A stretch of DNA of 64,000 nt from an uncultured Flavobacteriaceae bacterium (GTDB taxonomy: Bacteria > Bacteroidota > Bacteroidia > Flavobacteriales > Flavobacteriaceae). Shown one piece after another: positions 60,098 through 64,000 of this stretch. The translations under genes were made by a program, and so were the position numbers. Where the stretch lies: contig CANNAC010000003.1 in assembly GCA_947502495.1 (NCBI GenBank), positions 248,001 through 312,000 on the forward strand, in the 5' to 3' direction. Position 1 is the stretch's first letter; each line of letters starts with the position of its first letter. Below the pieces are notes generated by a model. The model was given only the letters and a program-made list of their open reading frames with translations. It searched no databases and was not told where the DNA came from.

Positions 60098-61344
60098 TCG
60101 TTTTTAAATTTGGTGGCGCATCCATTAAAGATGCTGAAGGTGTAAAAAACTTGGTAAAAACCTTACACACTGTTGGTTTTGAAAAGACCTTAATTGTGGT
60201 TTCTGCAATGGGGAAAATCACCAATGCTTTAGAACAGGTAATCGATAAATATTATAACGATAAATCGGCATTGCAAAGTGCCATTCAAGAAGTTAAAAAG
60301 TTTCACAATGAAATTTTATTAGATTTATTTCCTAATGAGAGTCACGCGGTGTTTGCCAAAATAAGTAGTTTGTTAGGCGAATTGGATGCTTTTTTTAAAA
60401 CCAATAAATCACCAGATTATAATTACGTGTATGATCAAACCATTTGTTATGGGGAGTTAGCTTCTACAATAATCATTAGTGCGTATTTTAATGAAGTAGG
60501 ATTAAAAAACAACTGGTTAGATGTAAGAGAGTATATTAAAACAGATAATTATTATAGAAGAGCAAATGTAAATTGGGAAATAACGCAAGAACAAATTAGT
60601 ACTAAATTTAATACCAATACGTTAAACATTACACAAGGATTTATTGGTAGTGATGCTAATAATTTCACAACCACTTTAGGTAGAGAAGGAAGTGATTATA
60701 CGGCAGCAATCTTTGCCTATTGTTTAAATGCAGAAAGTGTAACTATCTGGAAGGATGTTCCTGGAGTTTTAAATGCAGACCCGCGTTATTTTGAAAATGC
60801 ACAATTGTTAAACAAAATATCCTATAGAGAAGCGATTGAGTTGGCTTTTTATGGTGCTTCTGTAATTCACCCTAAAACGTTGCAACCTTTACAGCAAAAG
60901 GAAATTCCTTTGTATGTAAAGTCTTTTTTAAATCCGGAAGCGGCAGGAACAAAGGTGAGTAAAGGTGTAGATTTAGATCCCAAAATACCCTGTTTTATTG
61001 TGAAGAAAAATCAGGTGTTAATTTCTCTTTCCTCTTTAGACTTCTCTTATATCGTGGAAGAAAATATTAGTGAAATATTTAGTTTACTGCATTTATATAA
61101 AATGAAAGTAGATGTTATACAAAACTCGGCAATTAGTTTTTCGGTTTGTATTGAAAATAATTATAATAATTTGGGTAAATTGATCCAGCATTTAAAGGCA
61201 AAATTTAGAGTGGTTTATAACGAAGATGTTTCCCTCTATACCATTAGACATAGTAATGATCAAGTTGTTAAGCAATTAGAGAAAGGTAAGGTTGTACTTT
61301 TAAAACAATTAACGCAATCCACTACGCAGATCGTTACTAAGTAA
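60094..61344 (+). CDS. Aspartate kinase, monofunctional
   Basis: A 416-residue amino acid kinase with VFKFGGASIKDAEGVKNL (usual KFGGTS, with Ala in place of Thr), TLGREGSDYTAAIFAYCLNA, WKDVPGVLNADPRYFENAQLLNKISYREAIELAFYGASVIHPKTLQPL and a C-terminal ACT region (SSLDFSYIVEENISEIF). It phosphorylates aspartate for lysine, threonine and methionine synthesis. It starts 4 bp inside the GNAT gene (ATGA overlap). Confidence 0.92.
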   Translation: MIVFKFGGASIKDAEGVKNLVKTLHTVGFEKTLIVVSAMGKITNALEQVIDKYYNDKSALQSAIQEVKKFHNEILLDLFPNESHAVFAKISSLLGELDAFFKTNKSPDYNYVYDQTICYGELASTIIISAYFNEVGLKNNWLDVREYIKTDNYYRRANVNWEITQEQISTKFNTNTLNITQGFIGSDANNFTTTLGREGSDYTAAIFAYCLNAESVTIWKDVPGVLNADPRYFENAQLLNKISYREAIELAFYGASVIHPKTLQPLQQKEIPLYVKSFLNPEAAGTKVSKGVDLDPKIPCFIVKKNQVLISLSSLDFSYIVEENISEIFSLLHLYKMKVDVIQNSAISFSVCIENNYNNLGKLIQHLKAKFRVVYNEDVSLYTIRHSNDQVVKQLEKGKVVLLKQLTQSTTQIVTK

Positions 61345-61352
61345 ACATTTAT

Positions 61353-61360
61353 TACATTTG
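61353..61360 (+). promoter_or_regulatory. -7 box of the OlsF-like gene
   Basis: TACATTTG matches TAnnTTTG, 63 bp before the ATG at 61424 and just after the aspartate kinase stop. It suggests the acyltransferase gene has its own promoter. Confidence 0.5.
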
Positions 61361-61423
61361 CGCTTGCGTATATATTTTTCTGTACGTAAGAAGGTGAAAA
61401 TAAATTAGCATAAAAAAATAAAC

Positions 61424-63244
61424 ATGAGTCTAGTAACCGCAAAAGAAGTAGCAAAAGCCATACACGTAGATAAGTATGGTTTTCTTGGTACATTCTTTGG
61501 TTGGCTTCTAATGAAGGTTTTAAAAATATCAACCTTAAATAGAGTTTACAATAGAAATAAACATTTAGAAGGTTTGCCTTTTTTGGAGGCTATTTTAGAC
61601 GAATTCCAGATAAAATTCGAAATTCCTGAAGAAGATTTAAAACGTTTACCAAAAGATGGAGCATACATAACTGTATCTAACCATCCACTTGGAGGCATCG
61701 ATGGTGTTTTGCTTTTAAAGCTGATGCTAGAGCAAAGAAAAGACTTTAAAATAATTGCTAATTTCTTGCTTCATCGTATTGCGCCTATGAAACCTTTTAT
61801 CATGCCTGTAAATCCTTTTGAAGACAGAAAAGATATTAAGTCTAGTGTTGCAGGTTTTAAAAATTCTATTTTGCATTTACGTGACGGACATCCACTTGGT
61901 GTGTTTCCTGCGGGAGAAGTTTCTACCTATAGAGATGGTAAATTAGTGGTAGATAAACCTTGGGAAGAAACTGCAATCAAGCTTATTAAAAAAGCAGAAG
62001 TTCCTGTAGTGCCTATTTATTTTCACGCAAAGAACTCTAGATTATTTTATAAGCTATCTAAAATTAGCGATACATTTAGAACTGCAAAATTACCATCCGA
62101 AGTTTTAACACAAAAACGTAGAACTATTAAAGTTCGAATAGGAAAACCAATTAGTGTAAAAGATCAAAGTGAGCATGAAACGATTGAAAGTCTATCGGAG
62201 TTTTTAAGAAAGAAAACCTACATGTTATCGCATGCTTTTGAAGATGAACCTAAAATTCTAGAGAACCTTTCTAATACATTAAAAACGCCAGCAAAACCAC
62301 CAAAGCGCATTGTAACTCCAGTAAGTATGGAGTCTATGATAGAAGAAGTGGAAGCGCTACGAAAAGATGATTTAAGGTTGTTACAAAGTAAGAACTATGA
62401 GGTCTTTTTAACACCAGCAAGCAAAATTCCTAATATCCTTCATGAAATTGGTCGTTTACGCGAAATTACATTTAGAGAAGTTGGTGAAGGTACTAATGAA
62501 GCTATAGATTTAGATGATTTTGACAACTATTACCATCACATGTTTCTTTGGGATAACGTAACCAATACATTGGCGGGAGCATATAGAATGGGACTAGGTT
62601 CTCAAATATTTGCTAAATATGGTATTGATGGTTTTTACCTGCAAGATTTGTTTCGATTTGAGCCAGAATTATATAAAATGATGAGCCAATCTATAGAAAT
62701 GGGTAGAGCTTTCATTATTAAAAGTTACCAACAAAAACCAATGCCTTTATTTTTGCTTTGGAAAGGAATTGTACATACTACATTACGTTATCCAGAACAT
62801 AAATTTTTAATTGGTGGTGTAAGTATTAGTAATCAGTTTTCAAATTTCTCAAAATCGTTAATGATCGAGTTTATGAAATCGAATTACTATGATCCTTATG
62901 TTGCGCAATATGTGCATCCTAAAAAAGAATTTAAAGTGGTTTTAAAAGACGCAGATAAAGACTTTGTTTTTGATGCTGCTGAAGCGGATTTAAACAAGTT
63001 CGATAAAATTATTGATGAAGTAGAACCAGGTGCATTACGACTTCCGGTGTTGCTTAAAAAATACATTAAACAGAATGCTAGGTTGGTAGCTTTTAATGTG
63101 GATCCTTTATTTAATAATGCTGTCGATGGTTTAATGTATATTAAAATTGCCGATTTACCAGAAAGCACGGTTCGTCCGGTTATGGAAGAATTTCAAGCAG
63201 AATTAGAACATAAGCTTGCTAGTGAAAACGCAGAAGAAGAATAA
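61424..63244 (+). CDS. olsF: OlsF-like two-domain acyltransferase (ornithine lipid synthesis)
   Basis: A 606-residue fusion. The first half (about 60-270) is a PlsC-like O-acyltransferase with the HX4D motif in VSNHPLGGIDGVLLLK and the block GVFPAGEVSTYRDG. The second half (about 320-580) is a hemolysin/OlsB-like GNAT N-acyltransferase (LREITFREVGEGTNEAIDLDDFDNYYHHMFLW, QLFRF-type AYRMGLGSQIFAKYGIDGFYLQDLFRF, EMGRAFI). In Flavobacterium and Serratia the OlsF fusion makes ornithine lipid in two steps. The layout and length fit, so I infer this role. Confidence 0.85.
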   Translation: MSLVTAKEVAKAIHVDKYGFLGTFFGWLLMKVLKISTLNRVYNRNKHLEGLPFLEAILDEFQIKFEIPEEDLKRLPKDGAYITVSNHPLGGIDGVLLLKLMLEQRKDFKIIANFLLHRIAPMKPFIMPVNPFEDRKDIKSSVAGFKNSILHLRDGHPLGVFPAGEVSTYRDGKLVVDKPWEETAIKLIKKAEVPVVPIYFHAKNSRLFYKLSKISDTFRTAKLPSEVLTQKRRTIKVRIGKPISVKDQSEHETIESLSEFLRKKTYMLSHAFEDEPKILENLSNTLKTPAKPPKRIVTPVSMESMIEEVEALRKDDLRLLQSKNYEVFLTPASKIPNILHEIGRLREITFREVGEGTNEAIDLDDFDNYYHHMFLWDNVTNTLAGAYRMGLGSQIFAKYGIDGFYLQDLFRFEPELYKMMSQSIEMGRAFIIKSYQQKPMPLFLLWKGIVHTTLRYPEHKFLIGGVSISNQFSNFSKSLMIEFMKSNYYDPYVAQYVHPKKEFKVVLKDADKDFVFDAAEADLNKFDKIIDEVEPGALRLPVLLKKYIKQNARLVAFNVDPLFNNAVDGLMYIKIADLPESTVRPVMEEFQAELEHKLASENAEEE

Positions 63245-63251
63245 AGTTACA

Positions 63252-64000
63252 ATGAAAAGTATTATTGGCATTTTACTTTTTTTTACTAGTCTTACCTATT
63301 CTCAGGAAATTAAGAATATGGTTTTAGATGCGAATACAAAAGAACCATTAGAAGCTGTTTCTGTGTATTTTAATGAAACGACCATTGGCACAACTACAAA
63401 TGGTAATGGATATTTCTCATTAACAGACAAAGTCTCTCCAAATGCTACCTTAGTAATTAGTTTTGTTGGTTATGAAACCAGATTGTTTTCTTTAGAAGAA
63501 ATAAGAGCTTTAGATGTGGTTTACTTGCAAGAAAAAGCAACCAGTTTAAATGAAGTTGTATTAGAAAGAGACTATTGGAGTAGAGAAAAAAAACTAAAAA
63601 TCTTTAGAAGAGAGTTTCTTGGAAATGATGTTGCATCTGTATCTTGTAAGATTAGCAATGAAGACGATATCCGATTAATATATATAGAATCTCAAGGTAT
63701 ATTGTATGCATACTGTGATATCCCAATTCTTATTAAGAATAAGCATCTAGGTTACGATGTGAAGTATAATTTAGTAGATTTTGAGGTGAAGTTTAAACAA
63801 AGTTTAAGCGGGTTAAAATTAGTAGAAAGCGTGTACTATAGCGGTACTAGTTTGTTTGCTGATCGGAATAAAAAAACCAAGAAGAAACATCTTTCGCAAA
63901 GAAAAAAGGAATATTTAGGTTCTGCGCTTCACTTCATGAGGTCTTTAGCAAAAAAGGAAATCATAGAGAATAATTTTGAGGTTTATATAAAAGATCCTTC
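63252..64000 (+). CDS. Exported carboxypeptidase-regulatory-domain protein (3' end outside window)
   Basis: This ORF is missing from the track because it runs out of the window. Translation from the ATG at 63252 gives MKSIIGILLFFTSLTYSQE, a Sec signal peptide. A carboxypeptidase-regulatory-like beta domain at about residues 20-95 follows (VLDANTKEPLEAVSVYFNETTIGTTTNGNGYFSL, ISFVGYETRLFSL). The rest of the visible 249 residues has a basic stretch (NKKTKKKHLSQRKKEY) and no TonB plug. It starts 8 bp after the olsF-like stop, so they are cotranscribed. The role is unknown. Confidence 0.8.
   Translation, partial: MKSIIGILLFFTSLTYSQEIKNMVLDANTKEPLEAVSVYFNETTIGTTTNGNGYFSLTDKVSPNATLVISFVGYETRLFSLEEIRALDVVYLQEKATSLNEVVLERDYWSREKKLKIFRREFLGNDVASVSCKISNEDDIRLIYIESQGILYAYCDIPILIKNKHLGYDVKYNLVDFEVKFKQSLSGLKLVESVYYSGTSLFADRNKKTKKKHLSQRKKEYLGSALHFMRSLAKKEIIENNFEVYIKDP

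Noticed and set aside
1-64000. CRISPR arrays, tRNA or rRNA genes
   Set aside because: No regularly spaced direct repeats, cloverleaf-like segments ending in CCA, or rRNA-like conserved stretches were noticed. A tRNAscan or Infernal run would be decisive.

Overview
The window is AT-rich, uses A-rich ribosome-binding regions and has several TAnnTTTG promoter boxes. Its genes include a SusC/SusD pair, many secreted lipoproteins and typical Bacteroidota housekeeping genes. It is best read as a chromosomal segment of a marine member of the Flavobacteriaceae. No rRNA, tRNA, CRISPR array, insertion sequence or prophage was recognised.

Layout. 1-4.3 kb holds housekeeping and accessory genes: a partial M28 peptidase, a CBS protein, a zinc-ribbon/GNAT/DUF6265-like trio, a short SSB and an EamA permease. 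4.3-28.9 kb is a complete alginate utilisation locus, all on the minus strand. 29.3-35.7 kb has a TIGR02594-type cell-wall hydrolase, a LacI regulator, two paralogous lipocalin-like proteins, an EamA permease and tex. 35.7-45.9 kb has metG, an LD-carboxypeptidase, yraN, a TetR-linked thiol/redox gene series, two methyltransferases, an AraC regulator and a DUF983 protein. 46-54.4 kb has a long PLP enzyme, two unknown exported proteins, a TlpA-like thioredoxin and mfd. 54.5-64 kb has a TerB-like protein, a probable operon (fbp, a coiled-coil protein, a roadblock/longin-like protein, a Ras-like GTPase and a hybrid histidine kinase), a GNAT/aspartate kinase pair, an OlsF-like two-domain acyltransferase and a partial carboxypeptidase-regulatory-domain protein.

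How the alginate genes work together. Surface and periplasmic lyases (four PL7-like, one PL6, one PL17) cut alginate. SusC, SusD and a PKD lipoprotein bind and import oligomers. PL17 and KdgF yield DEH, which an ExuT-like MFS permease probably brings across the inner membrane. An SDR reduces DEH to KDG, KdgK phosphorylates KDG, and KdgA splits KDPG into pyruvate and glyceraldehyde-3-phosphate. A GntR/FCD regulator resembling AusR lies inside the locus. Less expected are an NRAMP-fold transporter without the canonical metal motifs, a gluconokinase and a 6-phosphogluconate dehydrogenase placed between lyase genes.

The strongest regulatory signal is a 33-bp element found twice with one mismatch, upstream of susC and upstream of the outermost PL7 gene. 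It fuses a TTG-N19-TATATTTG promoter to a tandem repeat of ATTGGTTTACCA, and is a good candidate operator for the GntR repressor. It suggests two long operons cover the locus. Other notable items are palindromic repeats inside the reading frames of metG and mfd, related hairpins abutting yraN, a truncated LacI gene at the edge of the locus, and the Ras-like GTPase operon, whose function is unknown.
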